Below, piece by piece: positions 43,757-53,639 of a stretch of 64,000 nt of DNA. Each line of letters begins with the position of its first letter. Position 1 is the stretch's first letter. The translations under genes were made by a program, and so were the position numbers. The notes beneath the pieces were generated by a model. It ran no database searches. It had not been told where the DNA came from and saw only the letters and a program-made list of their open reading frames with translations. Source of the stretch: Alistipes sp. (GTDB lineage Bacteria > Bacteroidota > Bacteroidia > Bacteroidales > Rikenellaceae); NCBI GenBank assembly GCA_017546725.1, contig JAFYRX010000033.1:1-64000 (forward strand), written 5' to 3'.

Positions 43757-45103
43757 ATGAGTGAACAAACAAGAGCCTCGTTTGGAGGCAAGTTAAGCGC
43801 CATATTGGTGGCCGCAGGCTCGGCCATCGGATTGGGAAGCATCTGGCGTTTCCCCTATATGGCTGGCGAGCACGGAGGTGCCGCATTTTTGTTGGTCTAT
43901 CTGCTCTGCGTATTCGTAGTAGGCATACCCGTTATGTTGGCAGAGTTCTCGGTAGGCCGTCACACCAAGCAGAATGCCGTCGGAGCATACCGCGCACTGT
44001 CGCGCCCGTGGCGATGGCTGGGTTACAACGGAGTCTTCTGCGCATTGCTCATTTCGGGCTACTACTATATCGTGGCAGGATGGTCGCTGGAGTATCTGGT
44101 AACATCTGCCACCAACTATCTCTACGCTTCATCGGAGAGTTTTTCGGAGCAATTCACAGCATTCCAGGCCTCGCCCCGACAAGCCATTTATACCATAATA
44201 TTCATCCTGCTGACGCACCTGATTATCATTCGTGGCGTGGTGAAGGGTATCGAGAAGGCATCGAAGGTGATGATGCCCGCACTCTTTATCATCCTGATTA
44301 TTATGGCCGTGCGTGTAGCCTTTATGCCCAACGCAGCCGAGGGTTACCGCTTCCTGCTCTCACCCGATTTCAAGGCTGCATTCTCGGCTGATACTATCTT
44401 TACGGCCGTAGGTCAAGCGTTCTTCTCGCTCTCGGTGGGAATGGGTTGTATGGTGACATATGCTTCATATTTCAAATCGGACAACAACCTTACGGGTACA
44501 TCTATGAGTGTGGCGCTATTGACTCTGCTTGTGGCCGTTTTAGCAGGTTTGGTGATATTCCCCGCAGTATTCAGCGCTGGTCTGGAGCCTGCAGAAGGAG
44601 CATCGCTCATATTCATCACTCTGCCCGAGATTTTCAAGGATATGCCCTTTGCGGCTCTATGGTCGCTGATATTCTTCATCCTGCTGACATTGGCATCGCT
44701 CACATCTACCATTTCGTTCCACGAAGTCATCACAGCCTACTTTGCCGAGGAGCACAACCTCTCACGCAAGAACGCTACACGCCTCACATCGGCTATCTCG
44801 ATAGGCTTGTGTATGCTGACGTTGTTGTGGCACTTCGACATAGATTTTGCAGGGCTCAAGTTGCAGAACATATCATTCTTCGATATTTTTGACTATGTGT
44901 CGGCCAACATCATTATGCCACTCGGCGGATTGCTCACCTGCATATTCGTGGCGTGGTGGATGAAACCCACTCTGTTGCGTGATGAGATTACCAACTACGG
45001 AGCGCTGAAAGGTCGCTTCTTCAAGTTGCTATATTTCACGCTGCGCTACATCACACCGCTGCTGATTATCTATATTTTCGTCAGAAATTTAGGAATTTTG
45101 TAA
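43757..45103 (+). CDS. Sodium-dependent transporter, neurotransmitter:sodium symporter family
   Basis: This 448-residue membrane protein of 11-12 helices has the LeuT/NSS TM1 signature GSAIGLGSIWRFPYMAGEHGGAAFLLVYLLC, where the unwound segment binds sodium and substrate. TM6-like FTAVGQAFFSLSVGMGCMVTYASY and the TM8 region LASLTSTISFHEV also fit. It probably imports an amino acid; which one is not readable. A terminator of the repeated hairpin family follows. Confidence 0.93.
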   Translation: MSEQTRASFGGKLSAILVAAGSAIGLGSIWRFPYMAGEHGGAAFLLVYLLCVFVVGIPVMLAEFSVGRHTKQNAVGAYRALSRPWRWLGYNGVFCALLISGYYYIVAGWSLEYLVTSATNYLYASSESFSEQFTAFQASPRQAIYTIIFILLTHLIIIRGVVKGIEKASKVMMPALFIILIIMAVRVAFMPNAAEGYRFLLSPDFKAAFSADTIFTAVGQAFFSLSVGMGCMVTYASYFKSDNNLTGTSMSVALLTLLVAVLAGLVIFPAVFSAGLEPAEGASLIFITLPEIFKDMPFAALWSLIFFILLTLASLTSTISFHEVITAYFAEEHNLSRKNATRLTSAISIGLCMLTLLWHFDIDFAGLKLQNISFFDIFDYVSANIIMPLGGLLTCIFVAWWMKPTLLRDEITNYGALKGRFFKLLYFTLRYITPLLIIYIFVRNLGIL

Positions 45104-45127
45104 GCAACATTTTTTAGTAAACATAGG

Positions 45128-45167
45128 AAGAGGTTGTCCAACAAGTCAAGTTGAGACAACCTCTTTT
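45128..45167. terminator. Bidirectional terminator, copy b of a hairpin family
   Basis: AAGAGGTTGTC-CAAC pairs with GTTG-a-GACAACCTCTT around a 7-base loop, then TT. It lies between the transporter and the convergent ferritin gene. Confidence 0.88.
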
Positions 45168-45185
45168 GCTTTAAGTTGTATTTAC

Positions 45186-45707
45186 TTACTCTGCCGTTGC
45201 AAGGGGAGAAGGTGTGGTATAAACTCGCGCAGCCAACTCCTTGTCAATCATATAAAGGCCCAATCTATCGTCGCCAATCATACGCAACTGGTCGATGATA
45301 TCGCGCGCATTCTCCTCTTCCTCAACCTGCTCATCAACAAACCAATTGAGACGATTGGCCGTTGCTACATCACGCTCCTCGGCGGCGATAGCGCAAAGAT
45401 TATGGATGAGCGAAGTCACCTTCTTCTCGTGCTCCAAAGTCTGTTCGAACATAGCCAATGCATTATCCCACTCGGTCTCCACATCGGCTATTGAAGCCAA
45501 CTTCACACGGCCACCACGCGAGAGTAGATAATTAATGAAAATCTGTGCGTGGTCCTGCTCCTCCTTGAACTGGATAGCAAACCAATTCGCTACACCTTTC
45601 AAACCCTTGTCGGCAGCAGCCATCGACATCGAAAGATATAAATAAGCCGACCACATCTCGGCATTAATCTGCGCATTCAGCGCATCCTGCATTTTCTCGC
45701 TCAACAT
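45186..45707 (-). CDS. ftnA: Ferritin
   Basis: This 173-residue four-helix protein has the non-haem ferritin ferroxidase pattern: NAQINAEMWSAYLYLSMS, FAIQFKEEQDHAQIFINYLLSRGG (ExxH), LEHEKKVTSLIHNL and FVDEQVEEEENARDIIDQL. It stores iron and protects from oxidation in the cytoplasm. The ATG sits about 40 bases from a -7 box. The tail after residue 160 is slightly longer than usual. Confidence 0.95.
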   Translation of the reverse strand: MLSEKMQDALNAQINAEMWSAYLYLSMSMAAADKGLKGVANWFAIQFKEEQDHAQIFINYLLSRGGRVKLASIADVETEWDNALAMFEQTLEHEKKVTSLIHNLCAIAAEERDVATANRLNWFVDEQVEEEENARDIIDQLRMIGDDRLGLYMIDKELAARVYTTPSPLATAE

Positions 45708-46027
45708 AGTTAGTCTGTTTTATTGGTTTTTACTGTTTGCTTTTCACAAATATAACACCTAAAATCTTAAAATCGGCACTATTCGTCGATTTTTATTTCT
45801 TATAGCACGATAAAATATACTTATAGCATAGCCTTCAGACTGCAATTTCGCCCTCATCGCAGGATAAGATTCTATTTTTCAAATGATTTTTCTTTTCACG
45901 ACAATTTATTGCGCATTTTTTTATAAATTTGCAAAGATTTTGAGTGTCACAGACCTTTGTGGCATAGCATAACAGAAATACAAGCAGGACAACATATTAG
46001 AAACACAGATAAAACAAAGAGACTATT
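45708..46027. promoter_or_regulatory. Ferritin-fumarase intergenic region with divergent promoters
   Basis: The minus-strand box TATATTTG (45754-45747) serves ferritin and the plus-strand box TAAATTTGC (45924-45932) serves fumarase, leaving a leader of about 90 bases. The stretch between is AT-rich and I see no gene, RNA or clear operator in it. Confidence 0.6.
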
Positions 46028-47644
46028 ATGGCTGATTTCATCTACCAAGAGCCCTATCCTATCGAGCGCGATACTACAGAGTACGAACTCGTAACGAAGG
46101 ATTATGTTAAGGTTGTCGAGTGCGACGGCCGCAAGATTTTGAAGATTGACCCCAAGGGTCTTGAGTTGCTCTCAAAGCGTGCTTACAGCGACGTATCGTT
46201 CTACCTTCGCCCTGCACACTTGCAGAAGTTGGCTAACATTCTGGAGGATAGCGAGGCATCGGACAACGATAAGTTTGTTGCTTACACTATGCTTATGAAT
46301 CAGGCCGTAGCCGCCGAGGGTGAATTGCCCACTTGCCAGGATACAGGTACAGCAATCTGCATCGGCCACAAGGGCGAGGATGTATACACAGGTGCTGACG
46401 ATGCCGAGTGCATCGCAAAGGGCGTTTACGAGACTTACAAGGAGCGTAACTTGCGCTACTCACAGGTTGTTCCCTTCTCTATGACCGAGGAGAAGAACTC
46501 TGGCACAAACCTCCCCGCACAGATTGACATCTACGCTGGTCACCCCGGCTCTATGGAGTATGAGTTCTTGTTCATCACTAAGGGTGGTGGCTCTGCCAAC
46601 AAAACATTCCTCTACCAGCAGACCAAGGCACTCTTGAACGAGAAGTCATTGGTTGCCTTCTTCAAGGAGCACTTGAAGGATTTGGGGACATCGGCTTGTC
46701 CTCCCTACCACTTGGCAGTCTGCATCGGTGGTACATCGGCAGAGATGTGTCTCTCTACAGTTAAGAAAGCTTCGGCTGGTTATCTCGACCACCTGCCCAC
46801 ATCGGGTAACGAGGGTGGCCGCTGCTTCCGCGATTTGGAGTGGGAGGAGCGTATCACCAAGATGTGCCAGGAGATGGGTATGGGCGCACAGTTCGGTGGT
46901 AAATACTACGTTCACGACGTTCGCGTAATCCGCGCTCCTCGTCACGCTGCAAGTTGCCCCGTGGCTATCGGCGTAAGTTGCTCGGCTGACCGTAACATCA
47001 AGGCAAAGATTACTCCCGAGGGTATCTTCGTTGAGAAGTTGGAGAAGAACCCCGCACGTTTCCTCCCCGCACAGTCACCTTCGATGACTCCCGCCGTAGA
47101 TATCGATTTGGACGAGGGTATGGACAAGGTACGCGAGATTCTTACAAAATATCCCATTAAGACTCGCCTCAACCTCAAGGGTACACTCATCGTGGCACGC
47201 GACATCGCTCACGCTCGCATCAAGCAGATGTTGGACGAGGGACAGCCTATGCCTGAGTACTTCAAGAAGCACCCCGTATATTATGCAGGTCCTGCCAAGA
47301 CTCCCGAGGGTATGGCATCTGGCTCATTCGGCCCCACAACAGCAGGTCGTATGGACCCCTACGTTGACCTCTTCCAGAAGGCTGGCGGCTCAATGGTGAT
47401 GGTTGCAAAGGGTAACCGTTCGAAGGCCGTTACCGACGCTTGTCAGGCTAACGGAGGTTTCTACCTCGGCTCTATCGGTGGTCCTGCCGCTATCTTGGCA
47501 AAGAACTCTATCAAGAGTGTAGAGGTTGTGGACTTCCCCGAACTCGGTATGGAGGCTGTGCGTAAGATTTATGTCGAGAACTTCCCCGCCTTTATCATCG
47601 TTGATGACAAGGGCAACGATTTCTTCGCAGATTTCGCACATTAA
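46028..47644 (+). CDS. fumA: Class I (iron-sulfur) fumarate hydratase
   Basis: This 538-residue single-chain class I fumarase has its alpha and beta parts fused. Conserved cluster- and substrate-site segments are [65 protein letters not shown], and in the beta half [28 protein letters not shown]. It interconverts fumarate and malate with an oxygen-sensitive 4Fe-4S cluster, fitting an anaerobe. It has its own promoter and terminator. Confidence 0.96.
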   Translation: MADFIYQEPYPIERDTTEYELVTKDYVKVVECDGRKILKIDPKGLELLSKRAYSDVSFYLRPAHLQKLANILEDSEASDNDKFVAYTMLMNQAVAAEGELPTCQDTGTAICIGHKGEDVYTGADDAECIAKGVYETYKERNLRYSQVVPFSMTEEKNSGTNLPAQIDIYAGHPGSMEYEFLFITKGGGSANKTFLYQQTKALLNEKSLVAFFKEHLKDLGTSACPPYHLAVCIGGTSAEMCLSTVKKASAGYLDHLPTSGNEGGRCFRDLEWEERITKMCQEMGMGAQFGGKYYVHDVRVIRAPRHAASCPVAIGVSCSADRNIKAKITPEGIFVEKLEKNPARFLPAQSPSMTPAVDIDLDEGMDKVREILTKYPIKTRLNLKGTLIVARDIAHARIKQMLDEGQPMPEYFKKHPVYYAGPAKTPEGMASGSFGPTTAGRMDPYVDLFQKAGGSMVMVAKGNRSKAVTDACQANGGFYLGSIGGPAAILAKNSIKSVEVVDFPELGMEAVRKIYVENFPAFIIVDDKGNDFFADFAH

Positions 47645-47659
47645 AATAATTGAGATAGT

Positions 47660-47699
47660 AAGTTTTGCACCTCTTGCGGGGTGCAAAACTTCATTTTTT
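47660..47699 (+). terminator. Terminator of the fumarase gene
   Basis: AAGTTTTGCAC (47660-47670) pairs with GTGCAAAACTT (47681-47691), followed by CA and a T run. Confidence 0.9.
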
Positions 47700-47763
47700 G
47701 CTCGGCAAAGAAAATAAAACACCGAAAAAATCCGTTAAAAAAAGGATTTAACCACCGAAACAG

Positions 47764-49602
47764 ATGAATTCATTTTTTAGACACATTCTACTCACTTTTT
47801 GCGCTATTGTATGTTTCCTGTCGGCACGCGCTGACGGCAACATAACGTTTGAAATAAACACTCCGCTGATTGTCACTGCGGGTGAGATGTTCCGCGTCGA
47901 GTTTGTATTGGAGAACGGCAAACCCGATGATGGTAAAGTTTCAGCCCCCGACTTTGCGGGATTGGATGTTTTGGCAGGCCCTACGGTCTCTACAGGACAT
48001 TCGTTCAGCAGTATCAATGGTGTTAGCAGCAGTAAGAGCACCTACACGATAACCTATGTGGTTACGGCTCAGACGGCTGGTAACATCACTATCGGAGCAG
48101 CCAAAGTCGAGGTAGATGGCAAGGCATACTCGACAAAGCCTACACCCATTGAGGTCGTAGCACAAAGCGAGCAGAAGCAACAGGCCGAAGCCGTAGAGCA
48201 CGGAGCCTCGTTGCAGAGCCAGGTGGCCGAGGATGATATTCTTCTACGATTAAATCTTTCACGCTCTACGGTATATCAGGGCGAGCCTATCCGCGCATCG
48301 CTTACACTATACACACGCGCCAGCATTGCAGGTTTGGAGGATGTAAAGTTGCCCTCATTCAATGGCTTCTGGTCACAGGAGTTGCCTACGGATAACTATC
48401 AGGCAAAGCGCGAAACAGTAGATGGCAAGGTCTATAACTCGCAAATAATCAAGGAGTATCTGCTCTACCCTCAACAAGCGGGAACGCTTACGATAGAGCC
48501 ATCGGATATTACAGCCGTAGCACAAGTCATAATGCGTAATAACCGTACGTTTGACCCATTCTTTGGAGGAGGTGCAGAGGTCTATAACGTACGTCGCAAA
48601 CTCACTACGGGCAAAGTAAACGTTACGGTGAAGGGACTTCCTGCGGGCGCACCCGCATCGTTCAGCGGTGCTGTCGGCCAATTCACTATGGCAAGCGAGA
48701 AACCCGCTACGGAACTTAAAGCCAACTCGGCAGCAACATACACCGTACGCATATCGGGCACAGGTAATCTGACCTTCATCGAGGCCCCGAAATTGACTCT
48801 CCCATCATCGTTTGAGTTATATGACATCCGTTCTACGGAATCGATACACTCATCAGCGGCTGGCACCAACGGCTACCGTCAATTCGAGTATCCTTTCATT
48901 GCTCGTGCCGAGGGTGAATATAACATCCCCGCCATCGAGTTTTCATTCTTCAGCCCCGAGAAGGAGGCATACGTTACACTCTCGACAGAGGCTTTGATGC
49001 TGAACGTATCGCCCGATTCATCAATCGGTGCACAACAACCCACACAACTCATCACAGGCCCATCTAAGGAGGGTGTGCGTCAGTTGGGTAGCGACATCCG
49101 TTTCATCAAGGTCGGTGCACCTGCCCTGCGTTCATCTGCAACACCGCTGATGTTCAGCACGACATATTTCGTTATGCTGGTGTTAATCATTGCGGCATTT
49201 ATCGCTGCATACTATCTGCTACGCCGCAGAATCCGCAATAACAAAAATACCGTTTTGGTACGTAACCGCCGTGCCAACAAGGTGGCCGTGCAGCGTTTCC
49301 GCGCAGCCGAGAAGTTTATGCGCGAGGGCAACCGTCACGCCTTCTTTGAAGAGGTTTTGCGAGCATTGTGGGGCTATATGAGCGACAAACTCAACATTCC
49401 AGTAGCCGACCTATCGAAGGAGAATATCCGCGAGGAGTTGCAACGCCGAGGTGTAAGTGCCGAAGATGCCCGACACTTTACCGACATCATTTCGCGTTGT
49501 GACGAGGCACAATACTCGCCCGCCGAATCGGTGGCTATGAACGAGGTCTATGCCGACGGCATCAGCATCATTTCACACATTGAATCGATTATAAAGAGAT
49601 AA
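47764..49602 (+). CDS. batD: BatD-family protein
   Basis: This 612-residue protein has a Sec signal (LLTFCAIVCFLSARADG). The large periplasmic part (about 22-460) is of immunoglobulin-like repeats typical of BatD (FEINTPLIVTAGEMFRVEFVLEN, LNLSRSTVYQGEPIRASLTLYTRA, YTVRISGTGNLTFIEAP). One membrane helix (about 463-485) and a cytoplasmic basic tail follow. Bat proteins were linked to aerotolerance and stress in Bacteroides. batE follows after 11 bases, but batA, batB, batC and the MoxR ATPase are not in this window. Confidence 0.88.
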   Translation: MNSFFRHILLTFCAIVCFLSARADGNITFEINTPLIVTAGEMFRVEFVLENGKPDDGKVSAPDFAGLDVLAGPTVSTGHSFSSINGVSSSKSTYTITYVVTAQTAGNITIGAAKVEVDGKAYSTKPTPIEVVAQSEQKQQAEAVEHGASLQSQVAEDDILLRLNLSRSTVYQGEPIRASLTLYTRASIAGLEDVKLPSFNGFWSQELPTDNYQAKRETVDGKVYNSQIIKEYLLYPQQAGTLTIEPSDITAVAQVIMRNNRTFDPFFGGGAEVYNVRRKLTTGKVNVTVKGLPAGAPASFSGAVGQFTMASEKPATELKANSAATYTVRISGTGNLTFIEAPKLTLPSSFELYDIRSTESIHSSAAGTNGYRQFEYPFIARAEGEYNIPAIEFSFFSPEKEAYVTLSTEALMLNVSPDSSIGAQQPTQLITGPSKEGVRQLGSDIRFIKVGAPALRSSATPLMFSTTYFVMLVLIIAAFIAAYYLLRRRIRNNKNTVLVRNRRANKVAVQRFRAAEKFMREGNRHAFFEEVLRALWGYMSDKLNIPVADLSKENIREELQRRGVSAEDARHFTDIISRCDEAQYSPAESVAMNEVYADGISIISHIESIIKR

Positions 49603-49613
49603 CGTCTATATCT

Positions 49614-50447
49614 ATGAAGCGTATTTTCATCATACTTTCTTTAACTATACTCTCTACTGTGGTATGCTTCGCACAAGCCGAGTCACCTGCCGAGCAGAGC
49701 GCAGCACAGAATACTGAGCAGACTTCGACCGAGACTCTCCCCTCATCGAACAACCCCGACGAATTGTGGCAGATTGCCAATACGGCATACAACGCTGGCA
49801 ACTACGCCCAGGCCGAAGAGTGCTACACTCGCATAGTGGAGCAGGGATTACACTCTGCCGCATTATATTACAACTTGGCAAATGCACATTTCAAGCAGGA
49901 TGAGTTGGGCAAGGCTATGCTTTACTACAATCGTGCCCTGCGCCTGCGTCCCAACGATGAGGATATTCGTCACAATCTGGAATATGCCGAGCAATCTACC
50001 AAGGACAGCATCGAGGAGATACCCGAGTTCTTCCTCAAGACGTGGATTAAATCTCTGCGCGGAGCATTGAGTTGCACGGCGTGGAGCATCCTTTCGCTCT
50101 TGATGCTGGTAGCAGCATTGGCTTGCGGACTTCTCTATTTGTTGGCACAACGATTGTCGTTGCGAAAAATAGGTTTTTATTTGATGACCGTAACCGCGCT
50201 ATTGTTTGTCGTGACTACAGCCTTCGCTTGGAGTGAGCGCAATATGCTCGTCGAGCGTAGCGAAGCCATAATTATGAACTCTGCCGTATCAATCAAGAGT
50301 TCGCCCGACCGCTCGGCTACCGAACTCTTCGTTCTGCACGAGGGCACTAAGGTCACCATAGGCGAGACTATCGACGGCTGGGCCGAGGTGCGTATTGCCG
50401 ATGGCCGCAAGGGCTGGATTGAGCAGGAGCGCATCGAGCGCATATAA
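49614..50447 (+). CDS. batE: BatE-family TPR and SH3 protein
   Basis: This 277-residue protein has a signal peptide (to about ILSTVVCFAQA) and TPR repeats (DELWQIANTAYNAGNYAQAEECYTRIVEQG, LYYNLANAHFKQDELGKAMLYYNRALRLRPND). Two membrane helices (about 158-180 and 190-208) and a C-terminal bacterial SH3 domain (KSSPDRSATELFVLHEGTKVTI, GWAEVRIADGRKGWI) follow. This layout is that of BatE. It completes the Bat assembly with the upstream BatD and likely binds periplasmic or peptidoglycan targets. Confidence 0.87.
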   Translation: MKRIFIILSLTILSTVVCFAQAESPAEQSAAQNTEQTSTETLPSSNNPDELWQIANTAYNAGNYAQAEECYTRIVEQGLHSAALYYNLANAHFKQDELGKAMLYYNRALRLRPNDEDIRHNLEYAEQSTKDSIEEIPEFFLKTWIKSLRGALSCTAWSILSLLMLVAALACGLLYLLAQRLSLRKIGFYLMTVTALLFVVTTAFAWSERNMLVERSEAIIMNSAVSIKSSPDRSATELFVLHEGTKVTIGETIDGWAEVRIADGRKGWIEQERIERI

Positions 50448-50483
50448 TATTCACAAAACCAAAACTAACCCCTAAACAGTACG

Positions 50484-51080
50484 ATGTCACGTTTATTGCA
50501 AGAGGCCGTATCGGAGTTTGCCAAATTGCCAGGCATAGGACGCAGAACAGCACTGCGTCTGGCGATGCATCTGCTCAAGATGGATGCTTCGGCTGTCGAG
50601 CAGATGACCGACTCAATTGCCCGCTTCCGCCGCGACATACGCTACTGCGAACTCTGCAACAACCTCTCGGACACCGACCGCTGTCCTATATGCAACAACC
50701 CCGAACGCGACCGCACGACAATCTGCGTCGTGGAGCAGGTAGGTGACCTGATGTCTATCGAGAACACCCATCAATACAAGGGCCTCTACCACGTCTTGGG
50801 TGGAGTCATTTCGCCTATGCAGGGCGTAGGGCCGTCGGATTTGAAGATTGACCTGCTGCTTGAGAAGGTCGCTTCGGGCGCGGTCAAGGAGGTTATCCTT
50901 GCCATCTCGACCTCGGTGGAGGGCGAGACTACCCTATTCTATATTATGAACCGCCTGAAGCAATACCCCGACGTCAAGGTCTCGACCATTGCTCGCGGTA
51001 TAGGCTTTGGCGACGAGTTGGAGTATGTCGATGAACTCACCATCACTCACGCCCTTCTCAACCGCCGCGAAGTGAAATAA
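50484..51080 (+). CDS. recR: Recombination protein RecR
   Basis: This 198-residue recombination mediator has the helix-hairpin-helix region (FAKLPGIGRRTALRLAMHLL), the zinc finger (CELCNNLSDTDRCPIC), and the Toprim domain (TICVVEQVGDLMSIENTHQYKGLYHVLGGVISPMQGVGP), ending GDELEYVDELTITHAL. With RecO and RecF it loads RecA at gaps; recF lies 12 kb downstream. Length is normal. Confidence 0.96.
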   Translation: MSRLLQEAVSEFAKLPGIGRRTALRLAMHLLKMDASAVEQMTDSIARFRRDIRYCELCNNLSDTDRCPICNNPERDRTTICVVEQVGDLMSIENTHQYKGLYHVLGGVISPMQGVGPSDLKIDLLLEKVASGAVKEVILAISTSVEGETTLFYIMNRLKQYPDVKVSTIARGIGFGDELEYVDELTITHALLNRREVK

Positions 51081-51236
51081 AATTTTATTCACATCCACCT
51101 ATCTATCAACGTTTTACATTCAAGCATTAAAAAAAGTTGTAAAAAAGTGCCATTTTCGATGTTACAAAATGGCCACTTTGTCGTATTACTTATGACTACG
51201 GGACAGAACAGCCCGACACCCAAACCAGCACGCTAA
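51081..51236 (+). promoter_or_regulatory. Leader of the ECF sigma locus with bulged hairpin and palindrome
   Basis: AAAGTGCCATTTT (51144-51156) and AAAATGGCCACTTT (51166-51179) form a 13-bp hairpin with one bulge. The right arm is part of an 18-bp near-perfect palindrome (51164-51181). The features lie about 60-90 bases before the sigma ATG, so they may terminate recR transcription or bind a regulator. No clear -7 box is seen. Confidence 0.45.
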
Positions 51237-51737
51237 ATGAACAGTGAGGAGATAAACAGAGAATTTATACGTCTCAAGGATGCGGCATATCGCTATGCCG
51301 TAAGTCTGCTTCACGACCGTGATGAGGCGGCCGATGCTACGCAAGACCTCTACGAGAAGTTATGGCAACGACGTCTGTTCATACGTCGCAATGGGTTTGA
51401 GTCGCTCGTTATGGTGAGCATCCGCAACATCTGCCTCGACCGCATCAAGGCTCGGCAGCGCGGACGGCAATTCACTCCACTCGAAGACGCAGAGGCTCCG
51501 CCAAACTATAGAGTCGATAGTGACGACAAAGAGTTGTCGGCCATCGTGCATCGGCTCATAGCGGCACTCCCCGAACGTGAACGCGAGGTGTTGCATCTGC
51601 GCGACAGCGAGGGGTTGGAGTTTGAACACATAGCCGAGATAGTCGGCTCAACGGAGGCAGCCGTCAGGATGGCCTGCTCCCGAGCAAGAGGAAAAGTAAA
51701 AGAGGAATTGATAAAGATAATGAATTATGGAGTATAA
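51237..51737 (+). CDS. ECF RNA polymerase sigma factor
   Basis: This 166-residue sigma-70-family factor has region 2 (YAVSLLHDRDEAADATQDLYEKLWQRR, the DAxQDxF-like core) and region 4 (LPEREREVLHLRDSEGLEFEHIAEIVGSTEAAVRMACSRARGKVKEEL, a helix-turn-helix that reads the -35). It overlaps the next gene by 11 bases, so translational coupling is likely. The following single-TM protein is the probable membrane anti-sigma factor. This sigma/anti-sigma/DUF4252 layout is common in Bacteroidetes. Confidence 0.92.
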   Translation: MNSEEINREFIRLKDAAYRYAVSLLHDRDEAADATQDLYEKLWQRRLFIRRNGFESLVMVSIRNICLDRIKARQRGRQFTPLEDAEAPPNYRVDSDDKELSAIVHRLIAALPEREREVLHLRDSEGLEFEHIAEIVGSTEAAVRMACSRARGKVKEELIKIMNYGV

Positions 51738-52188
51738 AGAGTTAACAAAACGCTATTTCGACGGCGAGTTATCATCGGCCGAGGAGCAGACTCTGCGCGA
51801 AGGCTTGATGGCTGCGGCTGACGAGGATTTGACCGCCGATGAGCGTGCGGCCAAGACATTGTTGCGTTATGCTTCACTTCAGAGCGATGCTTCGGTAAGG
51901 ATTAAACTGCACGACAGTAGTGAGCGCCGACGCTCACGCATTACGGATGCCATTCTTTCACTCGGTTCATTGAATTTTGCCCGCGTGGCTATGACTACGG
52001 CATTAGGAGTTCTGCTCATAGGCGTTATGATACACTTCACACGCCCTACCGTCTATGGTTATCACAACGGCCGACCGATTACCTCGTACGATGAGGCACA
52101 ACTCCTGGCGCAGGATATATTCAACAACCTTGCACACGAGGGCTTTGCCGAGGAGCATAATCTGCAAGACCTCTTCACGCTCGACTAA
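51727..52188 (+). CDS. Probable membrane anti-sigma factor
   Basis: This 153-residue protein has an N-terminal helical cytoplasmic part that opens LTKRYFDGELSSAEEQTLREGL, the F/Y-DG-LS/A-E-E pattern found in many Bacteroidetes anti-sigma proteins. One membrane helix follows (about 88-105, VAMTTALGVLLIGVMIHF) and then a short periplasmic tail. No zinc ligand motif is seen. Coupling to the sigma gene supports the role, which is inferred. Confidence 0.78.
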   Translation: MEYKELTKRYFDGELSSAEEQTLREGLMAAADEDLTADERAAKTLLRYASLQSDASVRIKLHDSSERRRSRITDAILSLGSLNFARVAMTTALGVLLIGVMIHFTRPTVYGYHNGRPITSYDEAQLLAQDIFNNLAHEGFAEEHNLQDLFTLD

Positions 52189-52235
52189 AAACGGGAATTC
52201 TCAACTTATTAACTATATAAAACTAAATGATGATT

Positions 52236-53054
52236 ATGAAAACCAAATTTTATTCATTCGCTCTGCTCGCCTTTGTAGCGACCTTTATGGCCTTCGCCCC
52301 CGCGCAGGCGCAGTTCCGCATCGGTAGCGACGGACTGCAATTCGACCTTGAAGACAACCACAAGCCCGTGCAGGCATCTACCATCATAATGGTAAAGAAA
52401 TCCCAAAAGCACAATAAAGCAACAGAATGTAGAATCGGTCTCGGCAATATCTCGACAATCCCTACATTTGAGATTGGCTGGAACGTCATTTCCTCGCCCA
52501 ACTATGGTCTCTACGCAGGTAGCGGCGTAGGTGATTTCTTCAACATCAACGAGTGGAAATCGACACAGGTGACCGTCAATCTGTTGCAGGCATCGGCCTC
52601 CAACCTCTCGCGCACGTTGGGCATTTCGGTAGGTTTGGGTATTCGCGCCAACAACTATCGTTTTGCCGACAATCAATCTATCGAGCGCACAACGGGCATC
52701 GTGATGCCCTACGAGATAGGTCGCTCGGAGAAGGGCCGCTTGCCCAAGAAGAGCAAGTTCAATGTTGCATCGGTGCATATCCCCGTCGAGGTATTCTTCG
52801 GCAATCCGCACAAGTTCGCATTCTCGGTGGGTGGTTATTGCGATATGGTTATGAACTCGCACACCAAGATTAAGTATGAAGGCGGCCAGAAGACAAAGGT
52901 GCATAACTTCCCCACTAACTTCATACAAGCAGGTGCGGTGGCACGTTTTACGTTCCACGGTGTATCTCTCTTTGCATCCTACCAGCCCACATCGATTTTC
53001 AAGAGTTCGCGCGGTCCCGAGTTACAGCAATGGACTATCGGTTTAGCACTATAA
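52236..53054 (+). CDS. Exported outer-membrane beta-barrel-like protein
   Basis: This 272-residue protein has a signal peptide (MKTKFYSFALLAFVATFMAFAPAQAQ). The mature chain of alternating hydrophobic and polar strands (NYGLYAGSGVGDFFN, LGISVGLGIRANNYRF, KFAFSVGGYCDMVMNS, GAVARFTFHGVSLFASYQPT) ends with an aromatic-hydrophobic strand, WTIGLAL, as in porin/PorT-like barrels. Start codons at 52227 and 52230 are alternatives; 52236 gives the cleanest signal. It follows the anti-sigma gene and may be a target or sensor of that system. Confidence 0.77.
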   Translation: MKTKFYSFALLAFVATFMAFAPAQAQFRIGSDGLQFDLEDNHKPVQASTIIMVKKSQKHNKATECRIGLGNISTIPTFEIGWNVISSPNYGLYAGSGVGDFFNINEWKSTQVTVNLLQASASNLSRTLGISVGLGIRANNYRFADNQSIERTTGIVMPYEIGRSEKGRLPKKSKFNVASVHIPVEVFFGNPHKFAFSVGGYCDMVMNSHTKIKYEGGQKTKVHNFPTNFIQAGAVARFTFHGVSLFASYQPTSIFKSSRGPELQQWTIGLAL

Positions 53055-53090
53055 ATCACACTATTATATTATTAATAAAACTCTCTCACT

Positions 53091-53615
53091 ATGAAAAAGT
53101 TTTTTATAACATTGGCAGTGGCGGGTATCGCCCTTTTGTTGCCTTCGCAGGCCGAAGCACAGACCAAAGCCTTTAGGAATTGGTACACCAACATTGCGGA
53201 TTTGGTATCAACCAATCGCAACTACAAAAACATCTCTACCGATGTGTATTTTGGCAAAAACTCTGAATTGGATAAAAATAATCCAGAGACAAATGGTCTG
53301 CAACTATATTTCAATGCCTGTTTACCCAATTTGCAACATTCTCCATCAATCGACGAATTCAACACTTTGGCATCCATTGCTTGTAGCCGAAAATATAAAA
53401 TGGTTATGCACTCAAATGAGGGCGACACTACTTATGATATTTTCAAGGGAGCACAACGAAAAGGTCTTTGCGAATATTTAGTGATTATCAACAAAGGGAA
53501 ACAAGAGGCTGTTATCTACGACTTTGTCGGTGATATTACATTAAAGGATGTGCTCAATTTAACGGGAATCAAGGTCAGGCCTAAAACTGTAGGTCTTATA
53601 GGCTCGGGTAATTAG
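53091..53615 (+). CDS. DUF4252-like exported protein, copy 1
   Basis: This 174-residue protein has a signal peptide (MKKFFITLAVAGIALLLPSQAEAQ) and a small alpha/beta domain. EYLVIINKGKQEAVIYDFVGDITLKDVLNL near the end matches the DUF4252 ending (IVxxKxxxxVIxDIVG-I-L-D). Function is unknown; such proteins commonly sit in ECF sigma loci. Its first 32 codons are nearly the same as in the next gene, but the rest is diverged. Confidence 0.75.
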   Translation: MKKFFITLAVAGIALLLPSQAEAQTKAFRNWYTNIADLVSTNRNYKNISTDVYFGKNSELDKNNPETNGLQLYFNACLPNLQHSPSIDEFNTLASIACSRKYKMVMHSNEGDTTYDIFKGAQRKGLCEYLVIINKGKQEAVIYDFVGDITLKDVLNLTGIKVRPKTVGLIGSGN

Positions 53616-53639
53616 TATAAATGTAATAAAGGTCTAATT

